NCBI GenBank assembly: GCA_963714405.1
Contig: CAVQOH010000001.1
Coordinates: 434,001-498,000 of the forward strand
DNA length: 64,000 nucleotides
Source: JAZGGS01 sp963714405
Lineage (GTDB): Bacteria; Bacteroidota; Ignavibacteria; Ignavibacteriales; Ignavibacteriaceae
Direction of reading: 5' to 3'
Shown: positions 17,437 through 27,050 of the stretch, piece by piece
How positions within the stretch are numbered: the first letter of the stretch is position 1
How the letters are laid out: the number at the start of each line of letters is the position of its first letter
Notes under the pieces: generated by a model
Databases searched by the model: none
What the model was told of the DNA's origin: nothing
What the model saw: only the letters and a program-made list of their open reading frames with translations
Made by a program: the position numbers and the translations under genes

Positions 17437-19302
17437 CTATTTAGTATACTTTTGAGCAAATGAAATTGCTTTATCTCTTGTTGTAAAATCTCCTACTCGT
17501 AAACGAAACCAGGTTCCTTTATCGGTAATTTCTGCAATCTCAACGAAAGCGTTGTAACCCATATCTTCATATATTTTTGCTTCTTCCTCAGCCATTGAAT
17601 AAACTTGAAATGATGCAACCTGAACAACATAGTACTCTTTATATTTGTAAACATTTTTTCCTACAGAACCAATGCTTTCTTCACCGGAAGAATTTTTACT
17701 TTCTTCTACAACGGGTTTTTCATCCTGTTTATTTTCAAGCTCCTGTCTGGGAACAGGAGGTTTAAAAACAATTTTTTCATCTGAAAACATAGACAAATTA
17801 ATTCCCGTAATTTCATTATTTGTAACCGGTTTGTAAGGATAGGTAACCGGGAATACATATTCCCTGTCTATTACGGTAACTGATGAGGGTCTTTCATCGG
17901 GTAACGAATCGTCTGCAAGCCCATCACTTTTAAAAAATGTATCACTATTCAGGTAGAGGTAAATTATTGCAGCAACAAACAGTATTGCTATTACTGCAAC
18001 CATAACAGGAACAGCGCTTCGCTTTTTTCTAATGTATAAATGTTTATCTTTTTTCTTCGGTTCTTTTTCCTTGACAGGTTCTTTTTTCTTCTTAATCTTT
18101 TCTAGTTCATCTTCATAGTGATATTCGGTTGATTTTGATTGAACTTGTACAAAATCTTCATCAGTTTTAATATCTTCAACAGGGGTTACCTCGTTTTCAA
18201 CTGCTTCAACAGAAGATTCATCAACAGGTTCATCAATTTTATCCTCTTTTTTAATGTTAGAAACAAAAGATTTCACACGTTCAAACGCTCCGAATTTTTC
18301 CGGTTCATTCTTTGTTATATAATCATCAAGAATGCTTTTTAATTTTTCATCGTGTTCAATATCTTTTTCAGATAAATCTTTTTTTGTATCAACGTTAATA
18401 TTTTCTTCATCAAATCCAGTATTAAAACTATCCTCCGGTTTAATTGCAGGTTCATCGTTTTCAACTTCTTCAGAAATATTTTCCTTCACATTTTTATTTA
18501 CAGGTTCTTCTGCATCATCTCTTTTGTAATCAACTTTTATATCAAAAACATTTCTTCCAAAATTCCAAGGTAATTTTTCTGATAATCCATCATCTGCGGC
18601 TTTAGGTTTTTCCTTTTTTTCCTTTTCTAATTTTTGTTCATCTTTAACCTGGTTTGAAATATCTTCAACAAAATTCCTTGCACTAATTCTTTTTTCTTCG
18701 CTAGTTGATAAATCATCACCTAAATCCTCTGCTTCATCAGAATCTTTGACATCTTTAACAACGGTTTCTTCTTCTTTTGCTGATAAGGATTTATTAAAAT
18801 CAATACATTCATCACCTGTATTTTTAATTTTTTCCATTGCCCCAACAAGCTGATCAGCTCTGTAAAGAAGTGATTTCCTAAGTTCAATACCTGCTTCCTG
18901 TGCAAATAGTTCATCGTTTGCCGTTCCCTCAAAAGGAAAAACAGGTTTTCCAATACTCAAGCTAAAATATGAATCAATTTCATTATGTTTTTCATCGGGT
19001 ATTTTATGTACGTTAAACTTTATGTGATTTTCAATGTAAGCTTTTTGTTCTAGAGATTTTGAAAAAAGCAGTACACTTTGCTTTTCAGTTTTAGATTTTT
19101 CATTTAGATCTCTAATGTTCTCAATCTCCTTTTCGATTAATCTTAGATGAAAGAATCCAATATCACTGAATTTTACAGTTTCACCTGGTTTCAATTTTTC
19201 AGCTAACCGTTTAATAAGCAGTTCGAAAAAAAACTTTGCCTGAGTTTCTTTAATTCCTGCTTTTTTCGCTGCAATATTTACTAATTCAAGTGTTGAAATC
19301 AT
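17437..19302 (-). CDS. HU-like DNA-binding/SPOR transmembrane protein
   Basis: 621 residues. Residues 1-58 are an HU/IHF-like domain of the CCDC81 type (ISTLELVNIAAKKAGI, GETVKFSDIGFFHLRL), with a second related region to about 125. There follows a long Glu/Lys-rich linker (about 150-420), one membrane helix at about 431-451 after a basic stretch (IRKKRSAVP), and a C-terminal SPOR domain from about 555 (YYVVQVASFQVYS). The topology would place the HU-like end in the cytoplasm and the SPOR domain, which binds peptidoglycan stripped of stem peptides, in the periplasm. This family is known in Bacteroidota and has been proposed to link chromosome and cell wall. It sits in the envelope operon 50 bp after the barrel gene. 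Confidence 0.85.
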   Translation of the reverse strand: MISTLELVNIAAKKAGIKETQAKFFFELLIKRLAEKLKPGETVKFSDIGFFHLRLIEKEIENIRDLNEKSKTEKQSVLLFSKSLEQKAYIENHIKFNVHKIPDEKHNEIDSYFSLSIGKPVFPFEGTANDELFAQEAGIELRKSLLYRADQLVGAMEKIKNTGDECIDFNKSLSAKEEETVVKDVKDSDEAEDLGDDLSTSEEKRISARNFVEDISNQVKDEQKLEKEKKEKPKAADDGLSEKLPWNFGRNVFDIKVDYKRDDAEEPVNKNVKENISEEVENDEPAIKPEDSFNTGFDEENINVDTKKDLSEKDIEHDEKLKSILDDYITKNEPEKFGAFERVKSFVSNIKKEDKIDEPVDESSVEAVENEVTPVEDIKTDEDFVQVQSKSTEYHYEDELEKIKKKKEPVKEKEPKKKDKHLYIRKKRSAVPVMVAVIAILFVAAIIYLYLNSDTFFKSDGLADDSLPDERPSSVTVIDREYVFPVTYPYKPVTNNEITGINLSMFSDEKIVFKPPVPRQELENKQDEKPVVEESKNSSGEESIGSVGKNVYKYKEYYVVQVASFQVYSMAEEEAKIYEDMGYNAFVEIAEITDKGTWFRLRVGDFTTRDKAISFAQKYTK

Positions 19303-19352
19303 TAGTAATTAAAAATTAAACACCTTATTAAAAAATATAAATATTTTTATAA

Positions 19353-20018
19353 TCAATTAAATAAAACACTAATCCCTGCAATTAAATCCAGAGGTTTTTC
19401 CTGATAGTTTTGCCACAAATAGTGTTTAGTATTGAATAGATTTGTAACGTGTAAAGAAAACAGAATTTGTTCCGCAAATCTATATTCAACTTTAAGCGCT
19501 GCATTAACAAAAGAATTTAGTGAAAAACTATTTGTAAGATCTGTAAATCTCTTAGAAAGATATAATAATGTAGCAGTACCACTAAATTGTTTTGTAAAAC
19601 TGTAACCATATGACAGCGAAGCTTTAAATTTCGGATGATAAGGGATATTATTCCCGTCAGAATTTTCTATTTGATGATAATCAAACCTTCCATAACAAAC
19701 TCCGTAAGGACCAGTATGAAATAGAAAATCAGCAAACCAATTGAAACTTTTTGCATCTGTAAATCCCATCAGGAAATCATCAAAAGGAAATTCTCTAGTA
19801 TCTGGTCTAAAATATAGATACTCTTTTGATGAAAAATATTTGAAACCAATATTTACCTGATAGTATTTATCGTACTCATATTTCAAAACAATCTCAGTAG
19901 CATTTGATTTATCTACAGCATCACTGGAATATTCCTGCGGATTGAGATAATTATTTACTTTTAAAAATTTTCCTACTGTTACAAATTCAGCCTGCGGAGA
20001 GTATTTACCAAGTAGCAC
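19353..20018 (-). CDS. Outer-membrane barrel protein, C-terminal part (frameshifted)
   Basis: 221 codons continuing the barrel protein encoded at 20068-20955. The true junction reads EYQENRKYSLFAALGLEISEYFVLLGKYSPQ, recoverable with a single frame change near 20085. The segment consists of amphipathic strands and ends in NLFNTKHYLWQNYQEKPLDLIAGISVLFN, a typical TonB-dependent-receptor barrel end with a C-terminal aromatic-X motif. It should not be annotated as a separate gene. Confidence 0.75.
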   Translation of the reverse strand: MLLGKYSPQAEFVTVGKFLKVNNYLNPQEYSSDAVDKSNATEIVLKYEYDKYYQVNIGFKYFSSKEYLYFRPDTREFPFDDFLMGFTDAKSFNWFADFLFHTGPYGVCYGRFDYHQIENSDGNNIPYHPKFKASLSYGYSFTKQFSGTATLLYLSKRFTDLTNSFSLNSFVNAALKVEYRFAEQILFSLHVTNLFNTKHYLWQNYQEKPLDLIAGISVLFN

Positions 20019-20067
20019 AAAATATTCTGATATTTCTAAACCAAGGGCGGCAAAAAGAGAATATTTT

Positions 20068-20955
20068 CTATTTTCCTGGTATTCCGGAAAATGTTAAACC
20101 AAGGTCTGCCATTACAATATCAAATAATACCAGCGATATGGATGGTCTGAAAAAGACATAATCAAAAGTAGTTTTTTCCAGGTTTTCAGTCGTCAGAAAC
20201 TGCTTTTGGTAGTTTGATCTAAATGTTAATCCGAAATTATCGAGTTGAAATTTTCCAAAAGCATTCGCTTTTAGCAGTGATTCATTAAAATTTTCCTTGC
20301 TAAGATATGTGTAATCACCTTCAACATTAATATCAAAAATAAAATGCTTTAAATACAAATTATTAATTCCAAATGAAGCATTACCTGCGTTCAAAGTTCT
20401 TTCTCTTTCAGGAGAGACTGAACCAAATAATTTATACTTATTAACACTATGTTCACCGCCTAAACTGAATTTAGTCCCAGGTAAACCATTAATATCAGTT
20501 GGCATAGAATAGTCAATATCCAAAGCTCCCTCATAAAAAACTCTGCCGCTGTTATCAATATATTTCAGCTGATTATTACCAATTATTTTTCCATGAATTG
20601 TTCCTCGTGTAAACGGGTAAGCATAACTTAACTCACCTGCTGGTAACGCAAATCTTCCAGCTTCCAGAATGAATTTACCTTTATAATAATCCGAAGAATC
20701 AATTAAAGTTAAATCACCTTCCAAAGGATTCGATAATTCAGCAAGTTTAAGATCATCCGGCGCAAAAACCGGGTTAATAAAATCTTTTGAAACTGTTCCA
20801 ACAAAACCAGGTTTTAATTTATCAACTCTTCTAACGGAGATAACATCCTTTCCAGTTATTACAAAATCCGGTAATTCAACATTTGGATTTTTATCATCCT
20901 GCGAAAAAATTGATGCCAGAGAAAACAGAACTATATAAAATATTTTATTAATCAT
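20068..20955 (-). CDS. TonB-dependent-receptor-like outer-membrane barrel, N-terminal part
   Basis: 295 codons. A signal peptide (to IFSQ) is followed by LPDFVITGKD, which resembles a TonB box, and then almost at once by barrel-like strands; no plug domain of usual size is apparent. Joined with 19353-20018 the protein is about 530 residues. The start codon overlaps the stop of the TPR gene (TAATG), so translation is probably coupled. Operon partners ExbB, ExbD and TonB suggest an energised outer-membrane function; ligand unknown. The frame ends early after FSGIPGK because of one indel. Confidence 0.75.
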   Translation of the reverse strand: MINKIFYIVLFSLASIFSQDDKNPNVELPDFVITGKDVISVRRVDKLKPGFVGTVSKDFINPVFAPDDLKLAELSNPLEGDLTLIDSSDYYKGKFILEAGRFALPAGELSYAYPFTRGTIHGKIIGNNQLKYIDNSGRVFYEGALDIDYSMPTDINGLPGTKFSLGGEHSVNKYKLFGSVSPERERTLNAGNASFGINNLYLKHFIFDINVEGDYTYLSKENFNESLLKANAFGKFQLDNFGLTFRSNYQKQFLTTENLEKTTFDYVFFRPSISLVLFDIVMADLGLTFSGIPGK

Positions 20956-23951
20956 TATAGATTCCTCAATTTTTGGCGAGCTTCTTCTCCAAATGGATCG
21001 CTACGGTGTTTGCTGATAACTGTTCTATACATTTCTTCAGCTTTACGTTTATCGCCAAGTTTAACGTAGCAATCACCTAGAAGTATATAGGATCTTGCTA
21101 GCCATTCATCGTAACTGGAAAAAACTGTTCTCACTCTTACAAGTGCAGAAATTGATTCAGTTATTTTACCCTGCTCAAATAGTGATAATCCATAATAATA
21201 CTGTGATTTTGCACCAATGTCATCCGTTCTGGTGCTTGAAAGATCAGAAAAGTATGCATCTGCTTTTTCATATCTTTCAACTGCCAGATCAATCAAACCA
21301 AGTTCAAACTTTGCTCTATCTGCAAATAAAGTTGTGCGATAATACATCACCAGTTCATCAAAAACTTCGTAAGCCATTTGTATGTTATCCATTGCAATAA
21401 AAGTTGTTCCCTTATCATAGAGTATTTCCGGCATACGTGGTGAACCTTTAAGTTTTTCCTGAGCACGCGAAAAAACATCAATTGCAGCCTGGTAATTTTT
21501 TAGTGAATTCTGAATTTTTCCAATTTCCAAAACTGCTGCGGCTGCAGATTCAGATTCAGGATATTTTTCAAAAGTTTTGTTGAAGTGAAAAATTGCTTCC
21601 TCATAATCTCCAAGATTGTTAGCACTTTTACCAATCCAATAATAAGCTTCCGGAACAAAACTACTTTTAGGATACTTTGCAGCAAATTCAAGATAACTTA
21701 TTTTTGCATTTTCATAATCTCTCTGGCTGTAATACAATTCTCCCTTTTTAAAGAATAACTGATCGGAGAATTTAAGATTTGGATTCTGTGAAATAAACTG
21801 ATTTATTATCTGCACAGCTTCTTCCGGCTGCCCCATAGATACATAACTGTATTGAATTCCATTTACTGCATCAAAAACATATTCTGAAGAAGGATAATTT
21901 GAAAGCACAATCCGGTAATTCACAATTGCTGAATCATATTTGCCAAGATTGAAAAATGCATCACCTATTGAATAATAAATAATTGGTGATAGCGTTGATT
22001 TTTTATAAATCTTTAGAACATTCCTATATTCATCAATTGCAGTTATAAATTCACCTTCCTGAAAATATATCCAGCCAACTGTGTAAAGTGAGTTATCAGC
22101 ATATTCTGAGGAAGGAAATTTTTGTTGAAGATTATGGAACTCTTTAATTGCAGAATTGGTTTCACCGGATTTATAAAGTGCCTGTGCATATTGGTAGTTT
22201 GTATAAGGATCATCAATCGAATTGCTGTTTGAAGAATAAATTCCCTTGTAGACTCTGCTGGAGGCAACAAAATTCTTGCTTCCGAAATAACTGTCTGCAA
22301 GTCTTAATTTAACATCAATTTGCCTTTGATCACTTGAATATCTTTCAAGAAATTCATTGAATCGGTATGCTGCGCTTTCATAATCACCCAGATTAAAATA
22401 ACAATAAGCTTTTCCGTACAGAGTTTGTTTTGCTATCTCCAAATCTGCTGTATTAACAAGATCATACCTTCTTAAAGCTTCCTTGAAATTGCCAAGCTCA
22501 AAGTAATTTTCTGCCATGTAAAAATTAATTCTTTCCTGTTCAAAATTTTTGTTTATTGTTTCAATTTCTAAAAAATGATGAACCGCTTCATCGGATTCAC
22601 CAAGAAAGAATAATGAAATTCCTAGTGCAAGAGATGATCTTAAATAAATATCAAGTGTTTTATCTTTAATATTTAATGCAGGTTTCAAATACTGTTTAGC
22701 TTTAATAAAATGCTTATTATTTAATTCCATCTCACCTAAAATCATAAACGCTTTTGCCCTAACAAGTTCATCTTCAGACTTTGTTGCATTAATTAAGAAT
22801 TTATCAGCAGCGGTGTAATTATTTTGATCGAAGTAAGTTAAACCAATTAAATATTCTACATAAGGTGCAGATTTACTATCAGGAAATTCCTGCAAAAAAG
22901 CTCTGTAAATAAGAAGTGCTTCACCTTCTTTGTTATCATAACGCTTTGCTTCACCTTTCCAAATAAAGGATTCAATACCGATGCTGTCTTGCCCATCAGA
23001 AAGAAAATTAAACTCCCTGTAAGCTGCATCATATTTTTTTTGCTGGAATAAAGACCACGCTAAACCATAACGTGCATCTCTTATTATTTTTGATGATTGA
23101 AATTTTTGTACAATTTCAGCATAAGATTTTTCAGCATTTTCATATTCCTGAACCCTGTAATAAGAATTTGCCAGTAAGTATAATCCCTCGGAATAGAGAT
23201 CTTCAGAAAGATTTGATAAAGCAGGGTTATTGAGTTCTAAAATTGAAGAATGATAATCTTTTAGATAGAAGTAACAAATGCCAATCCTTATGTGAGAAGG
23301 CACTGCAAGCTTGCTGCCCGGGTGGTATGAAAGCAGTTGATCATAATATTTTACAGCACTTTCATAATCACCAGTTTTTTCATAAACAGTTGCAAGCGTA
23401 TAAATTGAATAATCTTTATAGCTCTTATTTTTTGTATCGTTAACGGCTCTTTCTAAAAAATCTATTGCGTCCTGCAAACGGTTTTCCTGTGCATAAGATT
23501 CTCCTATCCAGTAAAAAGCTGTCCCCGTATATTCACTAGAGGGATACTCATCCAGTAATTGCGTTAATCTTATTCTTCCTTTTGCATATCTTTTTTGGGA
23601 GATATAAATTAATCCAAGATTGTAAAGCGATTCTTCACGAAAATTTGACCAGGTAATGTTGTTCGCGATAAATTCAAATCCTGTAGCAGCTTCGTCTCTC
23701 TTACTCATTTTTAAATATGATTCAGCTGAATAAAATCGTGCTGCTGCATATAATTCATCCTCAATACCATATTCATCAAAAATTTCTTCAAATAATTTCT
23801 GAGCATCAGCATAGAGTTTTATTTGATAAGCATCCATCGCGCTGCTGAATTTTTCTGACACTGATTGGGGAAAAAGTGCTGTATTGACAAGCAGAAATGA
23901 GATAAGAATAATCAATGGTATTTTCATTTTTATGGTATTAAATATCATCAT
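20955..23951 (-). CDS. Large periplasmic TPR-repeat protein
   Basis: 998 residues as framed. The likelier start is the ATG at 23927, giving a clean signal peptide MKIPLIILISFLLVNTALF. Nearly the whole chain consists of TPR units (for example YEKTGDYESAVKYYDQLLSYHPGS, ALYNLGLIY-type helices), perhaps 20 or more, in the style of CpoB/YbgF- and BamD-like scaffolds. Such proteins coordinate envelope complexes and peptidoglycan work. First gene of the operon barrel-HU/SPOR-exbB-exbD-tonB, translationally coupled to the barrel gene. Partner binding is inference. Confidence 0.85.
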   Translation of the reverse strand: MMIFNTIKMKIPLIILISFLLVNTALFPQSVSEKFSSAMDAYQIKLYADAQKLFEEIFDEYGIEDELYAAARFYSAESYLKMSKRDEAATGFEFIANNITWSNFREESLYNLGLIYISQKRYAKGRIRLTQLLDEYPSSEYTGTAFYWIGESYAQENRLQDAIDFLERAVNDTKNKSYKDYSIYTLATVYEKTGDYESAVKYYDQLLSYHPGSKLAVPSHIRIGICYFYLKDYHSSILELNNPALSNLSEDLYSEGLYLLANSYYRVQEYENAEKSYAEIVQKFQSSKIIRDARYGLAWSLFQQKKYDAAYREFNFLSDGQDSIGIESFIWKGEAKRYDNKEGEALLIYRAFLQEFPDSKSAPYVEYLIGLTYFDQNNYTAADKFLINATKSEDELVRAKAFMILGEMELNNKHFIKAKQYLKPALNIKDKTLDIYLRSSLALGISLFFLGESDEAVHHFLEIETINKNFEQERINFYMAENYFELGNFKEALRRYDLVNTADLEIAKQTLYGKAYCYFNLGDYESAAYRFNEFLERYSSDQRQIDVKLRLADSYFGSKNFVASSRVYKGIYSSNSNSIDDPYTNYQYAQALYKSGETNSAIKEFHNLQQKFPSSEYADNSLYTVGWIYFQEGEFITAIDEYRNVLKIYKKSTLSPIIYYSIGDAFFNLGKYDSAIVNYRIVLSNYPSSEYVFDAVNGIQYSYVSMGQPEEAVQIINQFISQNPNLKFSDQLFFKKGELYYSQRDYENAKISYLEFAAKYPKSSFVPEAYYWIGKSANNLGDYEEAIFHFNKTFEKYPESESAAAAVLEIGKIQNSLKNYQAAIDVFSRAQEKLKGSPRMPEILYDKGTTFIAMDNIQMAYEVFDELVMYYRTTLFADRAKFELGLIDLAVERYEKADAYFSDLSSTRTDDIGAKSQYYYGLSLFEQGKITESISALVRVRTVFSSYDEWLARSYILLGDCYVKLGDKRKAEEMYRTVISKHRSDPFGEEARQKLRNL

Positions 23952-24228
23952 TTTCTCTGACGAATATTTGATTTAATATGTTTCATTTACTAAATAAGCA
24001 ATAAACATAAAAAAAGATGTATTTTGCAACTAAATATTAGCTCTTGATTTTCATAAAGTCAAGGGAAATAATAAAATATAACGATTTACTTAAAGATATT
24101 TGTTAGAGATATGTTGCTTTATGTTAAAATAAAAAAGATTCTGCAAATAGCATTTCTCTAGCTCATTTGTTAAATTTAAACTTAAAATTGAATAATAACT
24201 TATTACTCATTTATTGGAAGGAATAAAA

Positions 24229-24876
24229 ATGAAAAAACTCTTATTCACGGTAATTATATTATTTTCATTTCTCATCTCATCTACAGCATATGCACAAATT
24301 ATTAGCATAGGTGTTGGTGGTGGATTAACAAACGTAGTTGGCTCAGAAGATTTTACAAATGATATTACTGATGAAGGATTGGGATATTCAACCGAATATA
24401 ATTTTGGTGTAATAGCAAAAATTAGTTTACCATTAGTACCAATAACACCCAGAGCCTTTATTTTATATCATAATTTAAGCGGTAAAGATGATCTGGTTAC
24501 TCCTCTGGGTAAGGGAAGTTCTATTTTAGCGGATGAGCTATCAGTTTCTCAATCAGTTCTTTCTGTTGGATTAGGTATACAGTATGGATTTATACCAATA
24601 CCTGCAGGAATTGATCCATATCTTTCAATTGATTTATTATACAACAATTTCGGCGAGCTCGAAGCTAAATCTCCTACTGAAACTTTAATACTTGATAAAA
24701 GTTTATCAAGATTCGGTTTGGGTTTAGGAGTTGGTGCAGAAGTTTCTATTATTCCTGTATTAAATATTGATCTTATGGTAAGTTACCAGATGATGAATCT
24801 TGTCGGCAAAGATGATGGAGAATCTTCACTAAGTACTTTAACCGTTGATGCGTTTTTACTTTTTAGTTTATTATAA
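24229..24876 (+). CDS. Outer-membrane beta-barrel protein, unknown
   Basis: 215 residues from the ATG at 24229, chosen because GGAAGGA sits 7 bases before it; an upstream TTG would add five unneeded residues. Signal peptide to AYAQ, then Gly-rich amphipathic strands (ISIGVGGGLTNVVGS, LSVGLGIQYGF, FGLGLGVGAEVSI) typical of small outer-membrane porin-like barrels. Monocistronic, ended by a hairpin terminator. No specific function recognised. Confidence 0.75.
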   Translation: MKKLLFTVIILFSFLISSTAYAQIISIGVGGGLTNVVGSEDFTNDITDEGLGYSTEYNFGVIAKISLPLVPITPRAFILYHNLSGKDDLVTPLGKGSSILADELSVSQSVLSVGLGIQYGFIPIPAGIDPYLSIDLLYNNFGELEAKSPTETLILDKSLSRFGLGLGVGAEVSIIPVLNIDLMVSYQMMNLVGKDDGESSLSTLTVDAFLLFSLL

Positions 24877-24880
24877 AAAA

Positions 24881-24909
24881 AAGGGAGTGTGATTGTTTCA
24901 CGCTCCCTT
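24881..24909. terminator. Bidirectional terminator between convergent genes
   Basis: 12-bp stem AAGGGAGTGTGA / TCACGCTCCCTT with one G-T pair and a 5-nt loop, preceded by A8 and followed by T-rich sequence. Its right arm contains the last codons and stop of the minus-strand gene ending at 24898. Confidence 0.8.
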
Positions 24910-25527
24910 ATTCTTCCTAAATTTTTCAAGTACCTTTTTCCCTAGTTTTACCAGTTTTGTATTTCCCAGCAATTTAATATTATCAATAACTTTTTCCACA
25001 TCTGTAAAACTTGCACCAACTCTAATTGCACCGTTTATATGCGAATAAAGCTGATCTTCAAATTTTAAGGCGGTTAATACTGAAACAATGCAAAGCTCCC
25101 GTTCTTTAAGTGATAAGCCCTTTCTACCCAAAACTTTTCCATAGCCTTCCAAAACCAGCCACTTAGAAAGCTCCGGAGAAAAGGATTTAACATTAGAAAT
25201 AAGTTTGCTGTACTTATTGCCGTAAATTTTTATACAGTTTTTTTCACCTCTTTCCTTAAAATGATACAGATTCATATCGTCCGAGGAGTTGTTACTTTTT
25301 AAAGAAAAGTTTTTGCTAAGAATTTTTAAAGAGATAATTGCAGATGGATAGCCTGCAAACAAATAATTTTGAAGGAGAGCTTCATATAATTTTTTATTGG
25401 ATATTTTCCTCTTTTTAGCATCTATGATTAAAGTTTTTAGAATACTATCCTTTCTTAAGACTGCCGCTGCACAAATTAATGAAAGCAAGTATTTCTTCTG
25501 AATTGTATTACTCTTCTCAAATCTCAT
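24898..25527 (-). CDS. Carboxymuconolactone-decarboxylase/AhpD-like family protein
   Basis: 209 residues, soluble. The C-terminal half carries the CMD-type core LSLKERELCIVSVLTALKFEDQLYSHINGAIRVGAS, with conserved Glu, Cys and His, although the AhpD CxxC is absent. The N-terminal ~60 residues (YLLSLICAAAVLRK, KLYEALLQNYLFAGYPSAI) look like a second degenerate copy. The enzymatic role is not clear; some relatives are peroxidase partners. Stop codon is inside the terminator hairpin. Confidence 0.75.
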   Translation of the reverse strand: MRFEKSNTIQKKYLLSLICAAAVLRKDSILKTLIIDAKKRKISNKKLYEALLQNYLFAGYPSAIISLKILSKNFSLKSNNSSDDMNLYHFKERGEKNCIKIYGNKYSKLISNVKSFSPELSKWLVLEGYGKVLGRKGLSLKERELCIVSVLTALKFEDQLYSHINGAIRVGASFTDVEKVIDNIKLLGNTKLVKLGKKVLEKFRKNKGA

Positions 25528-25561
25528 AAATCAAAAAATTACTTAATAATTATTCATAAAA

Positions 25562-25585
25562 AAACCCTCGCTTAAACGAGGGTTT
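25562..25585 (-). terminator. Terminator after TPR gene
   Basis: Stem AAACCCTCG / CGAGGGTTT with loop TTTAAG on the minus strand, followed by a run of seven T. It lies 21 bp beyond the stop of the TPR gene. Confidence 0.85.
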
Positions 25586-25606
25586 AAAAACAAAAGCTAA
25601 TAAAAT

Positions 25607-26365
25607 TTAGTTCAGCAGTCCCAGTTCGTACTCGGCAGTTTTTTTATAGGTAGCATCTGTCTTTGCTTTATTAAACATTTCTTTTGCTTTTTCATTGTTG
25701 CCCTTGCCTTTATAGGAAATACCCATATAATAGTAAGGTCCTCCTTTAGTAATTTTAGAACGATACTTTAAAGCATTTTCAGATGCGGTAATTGAATTAT
25801 CCCACTGGTTTAATTCGGAATATAACTTAGCAAGCGAAAGATAAGCTGCATCATAGTTGTTATATCCAACTGATTTATTCAAATATTCAATTGCTTTGTT
25901 AGAATTTCCATTGGAGATTTCCTGGTTACCGAGTTTTGCAAATGCAAGTGAAAGATTCTTTTTTACTTTATTTTTTGATTTTTCCTTTTTAGATAAACTT
26001 AGAACCTTTTCAAAATTGGTTATTGCATTCTTATAATCACCCATCGAAAAATAAACACCTCCGAGTGCATTGTAACCACCATCAAATTCTTTGTTCAATT
26101 TTAAACATTCTTCAAATGATGTTTTAGAACCAGCCAGATCGCGCGATTTTTTTAGAGCAACGCCTTTCTGATAATATATCCTGTAATCCTTTTCTATTTT
26201 AAGTGCAGCATCATATTTTTCGACAGCACCAAGGTAGTTACCCGCCTTTAACAAACTATTGCCTTCATTATAAAGTTTACCTGCTTCAATATTCATCTCC
26301 TGCGCAATAGATGAAAAAGCAAACAGAAAAACCAGACTGAGAAAAATCATCGAAAATTTATTCAT
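25607..26365 (-). CDS. Secreted TPR protein
   Basis: 252 residues with signal peptide (cleavage after SSIAQ). About six TPR units are visible, such as AGNYLGAVEKYDAALKI, GDYKNAITNFEKVLSL and SNKAIEYLNKSVGYN. Probably a periplasmic or surface-facing adaptor; partner unknown. It starts 40 bp downstream of tRNA-Leu and has its own terminator. Confidence 0.8.
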   Translation of the reverse strand: MNKFSMIFLSLVFLFAFSSIAQEMNIEAGKLYNEGNSLLKAGNYLGAVEKYDAALKIEKDYRIYYQKGVALKKSRDLAGSKTSFEECLKLNKEFDGGYNALGGVYFSMGDYKNAITNFEKVLSLSKKEKSKNKVKKNLSLAFAKLGNQEISNGNSNKAIEYLNKSVGYNNYDAAYLSLAKLYSELNQWDNSITASENALKYRSKITKGGPYYYMGISYKGKGNNEKAKEMFNKAKTDATYKKTAEYELGLLN

Positions 26366-26405
26366 AATTTGATCCTTAATTCATTAATATTATTAAAACT
26401 GCTTG

Positions 26406-26490
26406 TGCGGAAGGCGGGACTTGAACCCGCACACCAATTAAGGCACTACCCCCTCAAGATAGCGTGTCTACCAAATTCCACCACTTCCGC
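26406..26490 (-). tRNA. tRNA-Leu (anticodon GAG)
   Basis: Minus-strand class II tRNA with acceptor GCGGAAG/CTTCCGC, T-arm GGTTCAAGTCC, long variable arm and anticodon loop TTGAGGG giving GAG. Discriminator A, CCA not encoded. Confidence 0.93.
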
Positions 26491-26576
26491 TGAATTAACG
26501 GGTAAAAATATATGCATCACAGTTCAAAATCAACACTTATTATTGGATGGATTAATTTAAATGGATGGGATTTAAT

Positions 26577-27050
26577 TTATTGTCTTCTCTTCATTCTTTT
26601 ATCTTTAAATATAGCTTTTCTTAGTTCCTCTTTAAACTTTCTTTCAAAAAGAACCAAATTGGCAATTTGTGTGTAAGTTAAAATATCCGTTAAAGAATTT
26701 GTAAACTGCTCCTTATTTATATCAAGTTGCTTGTGCAGCTGATTTAATTCACCGATTAAAGATTTTAGCTCTTCATCTTTAACATTGTTACTGTTAACAG
26801 CTTTTTCAAGTTTATCTAATTTATCATCAATATTTTTATGAATTTCTTCCATCTCATTTTTGAATTCACTTCTTCTTGCAAAAAACTTAAGTGTCGTTTC
26901 CTCATCCATTTGCAGAGTTTCAATCAATTTTATTTTTTCCAGTTGATCGATTCTATCATGGATTCCCGGCCGCATATCAAGTTCTCTTTGGGCAATTAAG
27001 TTAATAGATAGTAATAAAATTACACTGAATAAATAGACTAACTTTATCAT
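26577..27050 (-). CDS. Spy/CpxP-like periplasmic protein
   Basis: 157 residues with signal peptide (to NLIAQ) and a helical, charged body. LQMDEETTLKFFARRSEF and TYTQIANLVLFERKFKEEL have the style of the LTxxQ-type repeats in periplasmic stress proteins of the Spy/CpxP group in Bacteroidota. Third gene of the sigma/anti-sigma operon (4-bp overlap with the anti-sigma gene), so it may sense misfolded envelope protein and act on the anti-sigma factor. The family link is moderate. Confidence 0.7.
   Translation of the reverse strand: MIKLVYLFSVILLLSINLIAQRELDMRPGIHDRIDQLEKIKLIETLQMDEETTLKFFARRSEFKNEMEEIHKNIDDKLDKLEKAVNSNNVKDEELKSLIGELNQLHKQLDINKEQFTNSLTDILTYTQIANLVLFERKFKEELRKAIFKDKRMKRRQ

Noticed and set aside
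20955..23951. Repeated TPR coding units as a DNA repeat or CRISPR-like array
   Set aside because: Similarity is at protein level only; units differ in DNA sequence and are in one open frame.
26369..26560. Plus-strand ORF with RKAGLEPAHQLRHYPL
   Set aside because: Antisense reading of tRNA-Leu (GAG).
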